Assembly (NCBI GenBank): GCA_028279885.1
Contig: JANQMX010000066.1
Coordinates: forward strand, 44,495-108,494
From: Rhodovibrionaceae bacterium
GTDB taxonomy: Bacteria > Pseudomonadota > Alphaproteobacteria > Kiloniellales > DSM-21159
DNA length: 64,000 nt
Direction of reading: 5' to 3'
The notes beneath the pieces are model-generated. The model saw only the letters and a program-made list of their open reading frames with translations, had not been told where the DNA came from and did not search any database. Position 1 is the stretch's first letter, and every line of letters begins with the position of its first letter. The position numbers and the translations under genes are program-made. This document shows positions 13,936 to 22,748 of this stretch, piece by piece.

Positions 13936-15534
13936 TCAAGCGTCGAGCCAAAGATCGATGCCGGTGACGATGTTGCTCGTGCCCACGCCCTGCTGGTACG
14001 GCTTCAAGCCCCTCAGCCGCTTCGCATGGGCGTAGATGTAGTCGGGATGGGCCGCCAGCATGTGGCCGCCCTCGTCATGGGCGATGAGCTGCAGATCGCG
14101 CCAGATCTCCATGCGCTTGGCCTCGTCCCGCTCGGCACGGGCGGCGAACACCAGCCGGTCGACCCGTTCGTCGCGGAAGGCGATCTCGTTCGACGATGCG
14201 GTCGAGAGATAGAGCTGGCTCCACTGCATCTCGGCCGTCGGGCGCATGTTCCAGTGCGAACCGTGGAAGGGCTGCTTGCGCCAGACCGCACTCCAATAGC
14301 TGTCGGCGGGCGCTTGGCGCACGTTGACGGTGACACCGCCGGCGGCAGCCGTTTGCTGAAACATCAGAACCTGCTCGACAGCACCCGGCCCGGCGGCCGT
14401 CGACGTGAAGATCTCCACGGTCGGGTTCTCCACGCCGGCCCGCGCGAGATGAAACCGCGCCTTGTCCGGATCGTAGGTGCGGAGCGGTATCTCGCGCGAG
14501 AACTCCTTGTGATTGGGCGAAAGGAGATAGTCGTTGCCCATCTGCGCGCGGCCCTTGTAGACGCCCTCGACGACCCGCGTCCTGTCTTGCAGCAGCTTCA
14601 TCGCCAGCCGGAAGTCATAGCTGTCGGTAGGCGCCCGGTCGCACATCATCACCATGTGGACGTTCTGCCCGCTGCGCACGAACATGGTCTCTACGTCAGG
14701 CGACTGCTGGAGACGCGGCAGGGCGTTGAGGTCGGCGCCGACGATGAAATCCGCTTCGCCGGTCAAGAGCGCGTTGACACGGTTCACCGGGTCGAGCACC
14801 GAGAAGGTCTCGATCGCATCCAGGTGCACCCGGTCCGCTGCCCAGAAGTCCTCGTGACGCAGAAAGAGTGTGCGCTCACGCGGCCGGTACTCGCCGAGCT
14901 TGAACGGACCGGTGCCGACGAAATTGACGAAGTCGCTGTGGTCTTCTGGGATGACAATCGTTCGGCCGGACGTCAGCAGCGCCGGAAACTCGAAGTTGGG
15001 CGCGACCAGCTTGAAGCGCACGGTATGAGGCCCCTCCGCCACGACCTCCTCGATCTGAGCCATCTGGGCGCGCCAGACCGACTCGCTCTCCGCCCCCAGG
15101 TGGCGGCGCATGCTGTAGACCACGTCGGCCGACGTCATGGGCTTGCCGTTATGGAACACGACACCGCGGCGCAGCGTGAAAACCCACTCGCTGCCATCGG
15201 CGGAGGCTTCCCAGTCGGTCGCAAGCTCCGGCTCGATGTCGAGGTTCGGGCCGATCGCGACCAGCTCGTTACCGAGCTGCCGGATATGCGTCAGATCGGG
15301 AATGATCGACGACTTGATCGGGTCGAGCGTGACGGTCGGCGCGGTCGAGGCGAAGGCGATCCTGGCGGTTCCACCCCGTTTCGGTGCTTCCGCCCGTGCC
15401 GGCGCGGCAAAGGGAAGCGAGGTGCCGGCAAGTAGTGCAGCCGCCCCGCTCAGTTTCAAAGCGTCGCGGCGGGTCCATTCATGCGGCGTCGCAGCGCGCC
15501 GTTGTTGGAACAAGGCATCGTGTCTGGTCGTCAT
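13936..15534 (-). CDS. periplasmic solute-binding protein, family 5 (Dpp/Opp type)
   Basis: A 532-residue binding protein with a twin-arginine signal (RRDALKLSG near residues 22-30, hydrophobic stretch, AxA-type cleavage near 48), followed by the SBP_bac_5 fold. GTGPFKLGEY and NGKPMTSADVVYSMRR are family landmarks. It captures peptides or other multi-group ligands for the downstream DppBC-type permeases and fused ATPase. AGGAG precedes the 15534 ATG. It follows the TRAP permease gene by 118 bases on the same strand, with no gene in between and no obvious terminator. Confidence 0.93.
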   Translation of the reverse strand: MTTRHDALFQQRRAATPHEWTRRDALKLSGAAALLAGTSLPFAAPARAEAPKRGGTARIAFASTAPTVTLDPIKSSIIPDLTHIRQLGNELVAIGPNLDIEPELATDWEASADGSEWVFTLRRGVVFHNGKPMTSADVVYSMRRHLGAESESVWRAQMAQIEEVVAEGPHTVRFKLVAPNFEFPALLTSGRTIVIPEDHSDFVNFVGTGPFKLGEYRPRERTLFLRHEDFWAADRVHLDAIETFSVLDPVNRVNALLTGEADFIVGADLNALPRLQQSPDVETMFVRSGQNVHMVMMCDRAPTDSYDFRLAMKLLQDRTRVVEGVYKGRAQMGNDYLLSPNHKEFSREIPLRTYDPDKARFHLARAGVENPTVEIFTSTAAGPGAVEQVLMFQQTAAAGGVTVNVRQAPADSYWSAVWRKQPFHGSHWNMRPTAEMQWSQLYLSTASSNEIAFRDERVDRLVFAARAERDEAKRMEIWRDLQLIAHDEGGHMLAAHPDYIYAHAKRLRGLKPYQQGVGTSNIVTGIDLWLDA

Positions 15535-15652
15535 GATGAAAGCTCCTGTTGGCTTGAAGAGAAAACGGGTTGCGGTTCAATGCCGTTCGATTTGGGCCTC
15601 GGCTCATTCCGGTTGTTCGTTTCACTGTCGGTCATGTCCGGCATCGCCTGCG

Positions 15653-17200
15653 CTAGCGGTTGAGATAGGCCGGTAGTGCCGTCACCAGCTGCGGCTGGGC
15701 GATGAGCAGCCCGAGCACCAAGAGCTGCAGCACGACGAAAGGCACGGCCCCCAGATAGATGTCCCAGGTCGCCACCGAGGGCGGCGCGACCTTACGCAGA
15801 TAGAAGAGTGCGAAGCCGAAGGGCGGGGTCAGGTAAGAGGTCTGCAGGTTGACCGCCACCAGCACGCCGAACCAGAGCGGGTCCACCGTCTTCAGGAGAG
15901 AGAGGGCGAGGATGGGGATGACCAGGGTGATAATCTCGACCACGTCGAGAAAGAAGCCGAGCAGAAAGATAACGCCCATCACGAAGGCCACGGCACCAAG
16001 CTCGCCACCGGGCAAGGTCTCCAGGAAGTCCTGCACGATCACGTCGCCCTCAAATCCGCGGAAGACCAGCGCGAAGCAGGTAGCGCCGATCAGGATGGCG
16101 TAGACCATGACGGTGATATCGAGGGTTTGTCGCAACGCACCGACGAGAACCTCCGTGCGCTGCAGGGTCACCAGTGCGACACCCAGACCGATGGCGAACA
16201 GCACGACACCGGCGAGCGACAACGCGCCGGCAATCGGCCCTAGGCCCGCCGCGCCGTCACGCATGGCCAGAGAGAGCAGCAAAGCACCGACCCCGCCGGC
16301 CAACCCGGCCGCAATCAGGCCCCGCCCCTTGTCGCCGAGACGGATTCCGGCGAGCAGACTGGCCCCGCAAGCCCCGAGCCCGGCGGCCTCGGTCGGCGTT
16401 GCGATGCCGCCCAGGATGGAGCCGAGCACGGCAACAAGCAGAAACCAGGGTGCAACCAGCGCAGTGAGCAGCTGCGTCGCGTTGCGATTGGTCCGCACCT
16501 CTGTGACGTCGTCCGCGGGCCGATCGGTCTTGTTGCGCCAGGCTACGAACGAGGCATAAGCCGCGTAGGCCGCCATCAGCAGAAGCCCCGGCAGTAGCGC
16601 ACCGGCAAAGAGATCGGCGATGGTGACCGGTCGCGCCGTCCAGTTGCCGACGGCCCGCTGTGCTTCGCCGTAGACAGCGCCTAGCTGATCGCCGAGCAAA
16701 ACCAGAACGATGGAGGGCGGGATGATCTGCCCGAGCGAGCCGGAGGCGCAGATCACGCCGGAAGAAAGCCGGGGCGAATAGCCGCGCGCCAACAGGGTTG
16801 GAAAGGCGATCAGGCCCATGGTCACCACCGTGGCACCGACGATGCCGGTGGAGGCCGCGAGCAGACCGCCGACAAGACAGAGTGAGACCGCAAGGCCGCC
16901 CGGCACCCTGCGGAAGAGATCGCCCATGGCAACGATCAGATCGGCGGCGACCTTGGAGCGATCGAGGATGGTGCCCATCAGCACGAAGAGGGGGATGGCG
17001 ATCAGCAGCTCGTTGGTCAGGATGCCGTAGAGGCGGGAGGGCAAGGCTGACAGCAGACCGAGATCGAAGAACCCGGCGAAACCGGTCAGGCAGGCGAACA
17101 GCAGAGGCACGCCGGTGAGCACCAAGGCCACGGGATAGCCGCTCAGCAACAGCGCGAAGGTCAATGCCAGCAAGGTCAGCGGCAGGAGTTCCAACGGCAT
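15653..17200 (-). CDS. dctM: TRAP transporter large permease (DctM), long form
   Basis: A 515-residue large TRAP permease with about 12 or more membrane segments. It is some 80 residues longer than the two other DctM proteins here because of extra hydrophobic segments in the middle (about 270-340), a form typically paired with TakP-type binding proteins. It carries out Na+-driven uptake of the ligand delivered by DctP. It shares one base with the dctQ stop, so the two are translationally linked. Substrate inferred from the partner binding protein: a 2-oxo acid or similar carboxylate. Confidence 0.92.
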   Translation of the reverse strand: MPLELLPLTLLALTFALLLSGYPVALVLTGVPLLFACLTGFAGFFDLGLLSALPSRLYGILTNELLIAIPLFVLMGTILDRSKVAADLIVAMGDLFRRVPGGLAVSLCLVGGLLAASTGIVGATVVTMGLIAFPTLLARGYSPRLSSGVICASGSLGQIIPPSIVLVLLGDQLGAVYGEAQRAVGNWTARPVTIADLFAGALLPGLLLMAAYAAYASFVAWRNKTDRPADDVTEVRTNRNATQLLTALVAPWFLLVAVLGSILGGIATPTEAAGLGACGASLLAGIRLGDKGRGLIAAGLAGGVGALLLSLAMRDGAAGLGPIAGALSLAGVVLFAIGLGVALVTLQRTEVLVGALRQTLDITVMVYAILIGATCFALVFRGFEGDVIVQDFLETLPGGELGAVAFVMGVIFLLGFFLDVVEIITLVIPILALSLLKTVDPLWFGVLVAVNLQTSYLTPPFGFALFYLRKVAPPSVATWDIYLGAVPFVVLQLLVLGLLIAQPQLVTALPAYLNR

Positions 17201-17778
17201 CAGGGCGCTTCTCCGCGGGCTTTCTGAACGCCGCCCTTTTCGTCATCCTCCCGAGCCAGCGTCCGCGCCCCGAGCAGCACGGCAAAGGCCTGCAACAGCA
17301 GAAGCACACCGATGACGAGCGGCAGCGACTTGATGATGAAGAAGCCCGGCAGGCCGCCGACGTTGCGCGAGCCTTCCAGGGTCTGCCAGGCGCTGATGGC
17401 GTAGGGCAGCGAGACCCAGATCAGCCAAGCCGCCGCCGGCAGCAGCAAAAGCGCCGTGCACCAGCGGTCCGTGCGGCTGCGCGCCAAAGGCGACTGGCGC
17501 TCGCGCAGTACGTCGATGCGGGTATGGCCATCGACCGCCCAGGTGCTGGCGATGGCCGCCGCGATCATGATGGCGTTGGCGAAGACGATGAGCTCGGTCA
17601 GCCAGATGGAGCCGATCGAGAAGACCGAGCGCAAGACCACCAGCGCGACCTGCAACAGCATCATGGCCAAAGCCAGCCAGGCCACCCAATTCCCCAGCCG
17701 GCGATTGGCCGCGGCGATCAAAGCTCCGGCCCGCAAGACAGCCTCCCCAATCATCGAGACGAGCCCACCGCCGGTCAC
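17200..17778 (-). CDS. dctQ: TRAP transporter small permease (DctQ)
   Basis: A 192-residue membrane protein with four hydrophobic segments. It has the SIWLTELIVFANAIMIAAA region and the WAVDGHTRIDVLRE motif diagnostic of DctQ (pattern G-H-x-R-x-D). It forms the small subunit of the TRAP permease with the adjacent DctM. The gap from dctP is about 37 bases. The final cytoplasmic tail is charged. Confidence 0.9.
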   Translation of the reverse strand: MTGGGLVSMIGEAVLRAGALIAAANRRLGNWVAWLALAMMLLQVALVVLRSVFSIGSIWLTELIVFANAIMIAAAIASTWAVDGHTRIDVLRERQSPLARSRTDRWCTALLLLPAAAWLIWVSLPYAISAWQTLEGSRNVGGLPGFFIIKSLPLVIGVLLLLQAFAVLLGARTLAREDDEKGGVQKARGEAP

Positions 17779-17815
17779 CGGCGGCAGGCCCGTAACAACC
17801 CGACCGAGCCCCGCC

Positions 17816-18934
17816 TCAGCCCTCGAACACCAGCGAGCGGGCGCGGGCGAAAGGCTGGTCCGAGCTTTCCGTCACCCGACGCGCCTCGGCGTGGAAGGCC
17901 ATGTAGCTGTCGTAGACTTTCTGGGTGAAGGCATCCTCGGCGGCGGCTTCGGCCACCACCTCTTGCGCCGTCTTGCCGAGCGCCAGCAGAACATCATCGC
18001 TGTAGGGCCGCAGCTGGACACCGTCCCGGGTGACCAGGCTTTCCAGCGCGGCGCCGTTGTTGAAGTGGAACTCAGCCTGCATCTCGTCGTTCTCCGCCTG
18101 GCAGGCGGAGACGATGATCGCCCGCTCCGAGGCGCTGAGGTCGTTCCAGAGGTCGAGATTGACGCCGGCCGAGACGTTCGAGGAAGGCTCGTGCCAGCCG
18201 GGGTAGTAGTAGTACTTGGCAACCTGCTGGAAGCCCTTGGCCATATCGTTCCAAGGGCCGACCCATTCGGTGGCGTCGATGGTGCCGGACTGCAGCGCCT
18301 GGAAGACTTCGGTGCCGGGAATGGAGACGGCAGTGGCTCCAACCCGCTCGATCACCGCGCCGCCGAAACCGCCCATGCGCATCTTGACGCCCTGGAAGTC
18401 GGCCAACGAGTCGATCTCCTTGCGGAACCAACCGCCCATCTGAACACCCGGGTTGCCGACCAGGAAGGACTTGACGTTGTAGCGCGCCGCCAGCTCATCC
18501 CACAGCACCTGGCCGCCGCCGTAGTAGACCCAGGATTTCATCTCGGTCGGCGTCAGGCCGAAGGGCGTGGTGGTGAAGAAGTTGAAAGCCTTGGACTTGC
18601 CCTGCCACCAGAATTCGACGCCGTGATAGAGATCGGCGGTGCCGGAGGACACGGCATCGAAGACCTCGAAGGGCGGCACCAGCTCTCCGGCCGCGAAGAC
18701 CTTCACGCTCATTCTGCCGTCGCTCATCTCGGTGATGCGCTTGGCCAGGCGCTCCGCGGCTGTGCCGAAACCGGGGAAGTTCTTGACCCAGGCGCTGGCC
18801 ATCTTCAGCTCGCGCCGCTGCTCGGCGATGACCGGGGTCGGAAAGGCCGCCGCGGCGGTGCCGGCGGCAAGCGCGCCCATGCCGGCACTGCGCAGGAAGT
18901 GCTTACGGGAAATGTTCGACGTCATGGTGCTCAT
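17816..18934 (-). CDS. dctP: TRAP solute-binding protein, TakP-like (DctP family)
   Basis: A 372-residue periplasmic receptor with an N-terminal export signal containing SRKHFLRSAG and an Ala-rich core (twin-arginine-like, with Arg-Lys). Landmarks shared with the 2-oxoacid receptor TakP are FAAGELVPPFEVFDAV, GVQMGGWFRKEI, MRMGGFGG and GTIDATEWVGPWND, so a 2-oxo or related carboxylate ligand is likely. It lies 4 bases after the phosphodiesterase gene and just before its permease genes, placing uptake and phosphorus hydrolysis in one transcript. Confidence 0.9.
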   Translation of the reverse strand: MSTMTSNISRKHFLRSAGMGALAAGTAAAAFPTPVIAEQRRELKMASAWVKNFPGFGTAAERLAKRITEMSDGRMSVKVFAAGELVPPFEVFDAVSSGTADLYHGVEFWWQGKSKAFNFFTTTPFGLTPTEMKSWVYYGGGQVLWDELAARYNVKSFLVGNPGVQMGGWFRKEIDSLADFQGVKMRMGGFGGAVIERVGATAVSIPGTEVFQALQSGTIDATEWVGPWNDMAKGFQQVAKYYYYPGWHEPSSNVSAGVNLDLWNDLSASERAIIVSACQAENDEMQAEFHFNNGAALESLVTRDGVQLRPYSDDVLLALGKTAQEVVAEAAAEDAFTQKVYDSYMAFHAEARRVTESSDQPFARARSLVFEG

Positions 18935-18938
18935 CCTT

Positions 18939-20255
18939 TCAGGTTGCGTTCTGAATCTTTGAGGCGCGCGGTTGGGCCGCTTGGGCTATCGGCTGCAGCG
19001 CTCGCCCTTCCATGCCGTCGGCAGGCAGGCCGAGGTGCCGGAGAACCGTCGGGGCGATGTCGACCAGGGAGGTTTCGCTGCGCAGCGCTCTATCGGGGGC
19101 GAAGTCGCTGCCCATGGCGATAAGGAAGGGGCTGCTTTCGAAGGCGCCGGTGCCGCCGTGCTGACCGAGGCCCGGAGGTTGCTCTGCCTCATCGAAACGC
19201 ACGGCGGCATCCGAAAGACCGGCTATGCCGTGGCAGTTGGGTTCATCCGACTTGGCCATCGAGAAGGCCAGGCGGAGGCCGTCCTCTTCCGCGAGGCCGA
19301 CCTCGGATAACGCCTCCCCGGCCCAGAGCGCGCCACACCAGTCCTGCCCAGCGAGCCAATCGGCCAGCGAGTCGACGCGCTCTTCGGGCAGCGTCTCGGC
19401 GGCATAGACCAGCGCGCTGGTACCCTGGGGTGCGACCACCAGATGGGCCGGGTCCAGCCCGTCTTTGAAACCGGCCTCAGTCATCAGGCGTTCGACGGGA
19501 ATGACTCGCCGCACCGTTTCTTGCCCGTGGTCCGAGCCGAGCAGGAAGAGCACCTCTTCACCGGCGTCGCGCAGCTTGGCGACCGCCTCGGCAACCTGAC
19601 GGACACAAGCCTCCACCGCCGCAAGTGCCTGGCGATGGGTCGGCGAACCGAGCGCGCAGCCATGCATGGTCTTGTCGGGGTTGGCCAGCCAGAGCACGGC
19701 GAGCGGCGGCGCGGCCTCCTGCCCGGGCGACAGCGCCTCGGCACAGAAGCGGGCCGTCATGGCCAGGTCTCCGGCGGTGTCGTGGCTGACCGCGAGCGGG
19801 TTGCTCACCGCCTGTCGGCCAGGGCCATAGGAGCCGGCCCGGTGATAGACGTAGCCGCCGCCTTCCGGGTCGAAGAAGTAGGCTGCGCCGGGCGAGACGT
19901 TGGAGTAGAGCACGGCGTCACCCAGGGCCTTGACCCGCTCGGCCAGAACCGGAACGCAGAGCGTGCGGCCGAGCACTTGCCGCATGGTGAAGAGGAACTC
20001 CGGCGGGCCGACATTGTGGACGGTGAAACCCTCTCCCTCGGGCAGCGCCATGGTGTTGCCATGCAGACCGTGCCCACCGGGACGGCAGCCCGTGGCGATG
20101 CTGGCCGCCGAGGTGCGGGTGACGGACGGGAAAATCGCCCGATGCTGCAGAAAGCGGGTCCCCTCCCCCTGCAGCGCGCTGATGCCCGGGCAAAACTCCG
20201 GTTGCACCAAATCAGCACGCAGGCCATCGCAGATCATCAGCACCGCGCGGCGCAT
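18939..20255 (-). CDS. alkaline-phosphatase-superfamily phosphodiesterase/phosphonate hydrolase-like
   Basis: A 438-residue type I phosphodiesterase/nucleotide pyrophosphatase-family enzyme. Two-metal ligands are visible: Asp in CDGLRAD near residue 9, a Ser/Thr nucleophile in FPSVTRTSAAS (about 43-53), Asp and His in NPDKTMHG, GSDHG, and a last His in GQHGGTG. It has no signal peptide, so it is probably cytoplasmic. It directly follows phnA (3-base gap), so it probably acts on a related phosphonate or phosphate ester. It is a diverged paralogue of phnA rather than a second copy. Substrate unknown. Confidence 0.82.
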   Translation of the reverse strand: MRRAVLMICDGLRADLVQPEFCPGISALQGEGTRFLQHRAIFPSVTRTSAASIATGCRPGGHGLHGNTMALPEGEGFTVHNVGPPEFLFTMRQVLGRTLCVPVLAERVKALGDAVLYSNVSPGAAYFFDPEGGGYVYHRAGSYGPGRQAVSNPLAVSHDTAGDLAMTARFCAEALSPGQEAAPPLAVLWLANPDKTMHGCALGSPTHRQALAAVEACVRQVAEAVAKLRDAGEEVLFLLGSDHGQETVRRVIPVERLMTEAGFKDGLDPAHLVVAPQGTSALVYAAETLPEERVDSLADWLAGQDWCGALWAGEALSEVGLAEEDGLRLAFSMAKSDEPNCHGIAGLSDAAVRFDEAEQPPGLGQHGGTGAFESSPFLIAMGSDFAPDRALRSETSLVDIAPTVLRHLGLPADGMEGRALQPIAQAAQPRASKIQNAT

Positions 20256-20258
20256 GGC

Positions 20259-21515
20259 TCAAACTCCGTTCAGCAGGCAGTCGAAGACATCGTAGTTGCG
20301 CAGTGTTGCGCCTTTTGTCTTGCGGTAGGCGGCGGAGAGCGGTTGCGAGAGGATGAAGGGCACGCGCTGCTCGGCCAGCCCGCCGTGAGAGCGCAGACGC
20401 TGGCCGGCGAGCTGCGAGAGATCGTGCTCCGCCGTGCGCGCGCCGAGCGCGACGCCCTGGGCGGCGACCACGGCGATATCTCCCTCCCGATCGGCCGGCA
20501 GCTCGAAGCGGGCGCAGGCTTCCTCCCTTGGCAGGGCAAGCCCGATGCCATCCAAAGCACGCACGAAGGCGAGCACGGTTTCGAGATCGGCATGCCCATT
20601 CTGCAGATGAAGGCGGACGAAGCCGCCGAGCGCACCGTGGTGCCGCACGAAGGGATCGGTGATCGGGCAGATCACCCGCACAGCCCCCGGGCCGAACTCC
20701 GCATCCAGCAGGTCGCCGAGGAACAGCACATTCGGGCGGCCGTCCGGATGGGCCATGTCGTTCATGCCGTGATCGGCCACGATGCCGACCGCGGCACCCA
20801 GCGCGATCAGACGGCCCAGGCGTTCGTCCACCGCAGCCATGAAGGCGTTGGCCTCCGGCGTGCCCGGCGCATGCTTGTGCTGCACATAGTCGGACAGCGA
20901 AAGATAGATGAGATCGAAGCGTTCACGCTCCAGCAGGCGCACGCCGGCGTCGAGCACGAAAAGCGAGAGATCCGCCGAATAGGGGTTCGGTGCAGGCCGC
21001 CCGACCAAACCGACGACGTCGGCGATGCCGTGCTCGGCCTCCGTACAGCGCTCTGCCGCTTCCGCCGAGAAGGAAATGCCCGCGAGACCCTGACCCAGGC
21101 CCTTGCGCAGTTTGTCTTTCGCGGTGACGGTCGCCACCTTGGCACCGGCTGCTGCGAAGGCGGCGAGCAATGTCGGCGCCCGCAAAGAGGCGCCGTCGGT
21201 CACCATCACTTCGCGCCCCGTTTCCCGGTCCAGATAGAAGTTCCCGGAAACGCCATGCTGGGCCGGGGCAACGCCGGTGACGATGGACATGTTGTTGGGG
21301 TTGGTGAAGGTCGGCATCGCCGCAAGACAGGTGGTCGCAAAGCCCTCTCGCATCATGCGGTCCGTCACGGGAATGACGCCGGCTTCGCGCCCCGCGTCGA
21401 TGTAGGCAGGGTCGCAGCCGTCGTAGCAGATCACGACGACGGGCTGCCGCGGCCAGCGGTAGCTGCGTCCGTTGACCTGTTGCGGTTCTTGGGTGGCAGG
21501 TTGGTTCGGATTCAT
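20259..21515 (-). CDS. phnA: phosphonoacetate hydrolase
   Basis: A 418-residue cytoplasmic enzyme of the alkaline phosphatase superfamily that splits the C-P bond of phosphonoacetate to acetate and phosphate. Visible features match PhnA: Asp32 (CYDGCDP), nucleophile Thr71 in MPTFTNPNN, substrate-binding lysines in TAKDKLRK (133 and 135), SDYVQHKHAPGTPE, VADHGMND and the late His in RSHGG. It heads a minus-strand run of transporter genes and is divergent from a LysR regulator, as phnA is from phnR in known systems. Inverted repeats in the 154-base spacer are candidate regulator sites. Confidence 0.9.
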   Translation of the reverse strand: MNPNQPATQEPQQVNGRSYRWPRQPVVVICYDGCDPAYIDAGREAGVIPVTDRMMREGFATTCLAAMPTFTNPNNMSIVTGVAPAQHGVSGNFYLDRETGREVMVTDGASLRAPTLLAAFAAAGAKVATVTAKDKLRKGLGQGLAGISFSAEAAERCTEAEHGIADVVGLVGRPAPNPYSADLSLFVLDAGVRLLERERFDLIYLSLSDYVQHKHAPGTPEANAFMAAVDERLGRLIALGAAVGIVADHGMNDMAHPDGRPNVLFLGDLLDAEFGPGAVRVICPITDPFVRHHGALGGFVRLHLQNGHADLETVLAFVRALDGIGLALPREEACARFELPADREGDIAVVAAQGVALGARTAEHDLSQLAGQRLRSHGGLAEQRVPFILSQPLSAAYRKTKGATLRNYDVFDCLLNGV

Positions 21516-21535
21516 GAGCGTAGCTTCAACTAGTC

Positions 21536-21564
21536 GTCACAGAGGTCTGTTACCTTGATGTGAC
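21536..21564. promoter_or_regulatory. candidate LysR operator between phnA and its regulator
   Basis: GTCACA at 21536-21541 and TGTGAC at 21559-21564 form an inverted repeat with 17 bases between, just upstream of phnA. The related TGTGA/TCACA pair at 21654-21670 sits over the regulator start. Inferred from symmetry and position only. Confidence 0.45.
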
Positions 21565-21653
21565 GGGATGGAGAGTTGCACCGTCGGCCCAAGGAATGGC
21601 GCCGATCTCGCCGCGCTCTAGGCCCGAAGTAAATGGAGTTCGCTTCCTAGCAG

Positions 21654-21670
21654 TGTGAGCAGGTGTCACA
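21654..21670. promoter_or_regulatory. second candidate LysR site at the regulator start
   Basis: TGTGA at 21654-21658 and TCACA at 21666-21670 flank 7 bases and touch the ATG of the LysR gene. The half-sites match those of the 21536-21564 repeat, which suggests autoregulation. Confidence 0.4.
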
Positions 21671-22677
21671 TGACCACGAGACGGCCCGTTCCTCCCCTCA
21701 AAGCCCTGGTGGCGCTCGAGTGTGTCGTGCGGCACGGCAGCGTCAGCCTTGCCGCCGACGAGCTCTGCGTGACCCATGGGGCGGTCAGCAAGCAGCTGAC
21801 CAGCCTGTCGGCTTGGGTCGGGCAACCGCTCTTCGCCGATAATCGCCGCCGCATGGTGCCGACTCCCGAGGCCTTGCGCCTGGCCCACGGGGTCAACCTC
21901 GGCCTGCGCGAGATCTACGACGTGATCGACGAGGTCTGCGGTACGCCGCCCGAAGAACCTCTCCTGCGTGTGATCGCGCCAGCGACTCTCGCGATGTACT
22001 GGTTGATTCCGAGGCTGCCGGCGCTACAGCATTCGGCGCTCCGCATCAGGGCCGACGTACGCTATACGCATACGCAGGATGCTTGGCAGGAGCTCGCCTT
22101 CGACGTGGCAATCCGGGCCGGCCAGGACGTGCCGGCGGCCTACGAACAGGTGGCCATCATGCACGACCAGCTCGGCTTGGTGGCCTCACCCGAGGTTGCC
22201 CCGGCAGGCCGTTTCGGCCACGGGCTGGCCATGGGCTTACCCCTGTTCGAGAGCTCGACACGACCCGGCGAGCTCGATCAGTGGCTCGCCGCGGCCGGAT
22301 TGGAACGAGACGATTTCGCCCGCATTGAAACCTTCGATCACAACTACGTGGCGATCGAAGCGGCGCTCTCCGGGCAGGGCGCGGTGGTGGCACCACTGAC
22401 CGTGGTTGGCAATCACTTGAGGCGCGGCAGCTTGGTCCAGATCATGCCCGAGGCAACGGCGCCCGGCCCAGAGTTCACGGCCATCTATGACCCGCATGCG
22501 ATCAGTGCCCGGCACGCCCGCGCCTTCATCGCTTGGCTGATCACCCAGGCTGACGAGGCGCGTAAGCCCGGCCGCCTCTTGAGCGACGACAATGCCATGA
22601 CCGCAGAGCGGCGCACGCTCGCCGCGCTATCCGACAGAGTGCAACGCCATTCAACGGTCGGCGTCACAGATCTCTGA
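21670..22677 (+). CDS. LysR-family regulator (GcvA-like), putative phn regulator
   Basis: A LysR-type regulator of about 335 residues, with an N-terminal winged helix (SVSLAADELCVTHGAVSKQLTS is the recognition segment) and a C-terminal substrate-binding domain. The ATG at 21670 (MTTRRPVPPLKAL) is preferred; a GTG at 21655 is an upstream alternative. It is divergent from phnA, the arrangement seen for PhnR-type activators of phosphonoacetate catabolism, so it probably senses phosphonoacetate or a related ligand and activates the minus-strand run. Confidence 0.88.
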   Translation: MTTRRPVPPLKALVALECVVRHGSVSLAADELCVTHGAVSKQLTSLSAWVGQPLFADNRRRMVPTPEALRLAHGVNLGLREIYDVIDEVCGTPPEEPLLRVIAPATLAMYWLIPRLPALQHSALRIRADVRYTHTQDAWQELAFDVAIRAGQDVPAAYEQVAIMHDQLGLVASPEVAPAGRFGHGLAMGLPLFESSTRPGELDQWLAAAGLERDDFARIETFDHNYVAIEAALSGQGAVVAPLTVVGNHLRRGSLVQIMPEATAPGPEFTAIYDPHAISARHARAFIAWLITQADEARKPGRLLSDDNAMTAERRTLAALSDRVQRHSTVGVTDL

Positions 22678-22748
22678 CTGAGTATCGGTTCATCGCAAGC
22701 CGGCAGCGGCAGCGAAGCGCAGTCGTACCGCGGCAAGGAGCTGCGCGT

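Noticed and set aside
13597..15435. 612-codon plus-strand frame
   Set aside because: Antisense shadow of the solute-binding protein and permease genes; Arg/His/Gly-rich with no motif.
19443..21533. 696-codon plus-strand frame
   Set aside because: Antisense shadow of the phosphodiesterase and phnA genes; no recognisable domain.
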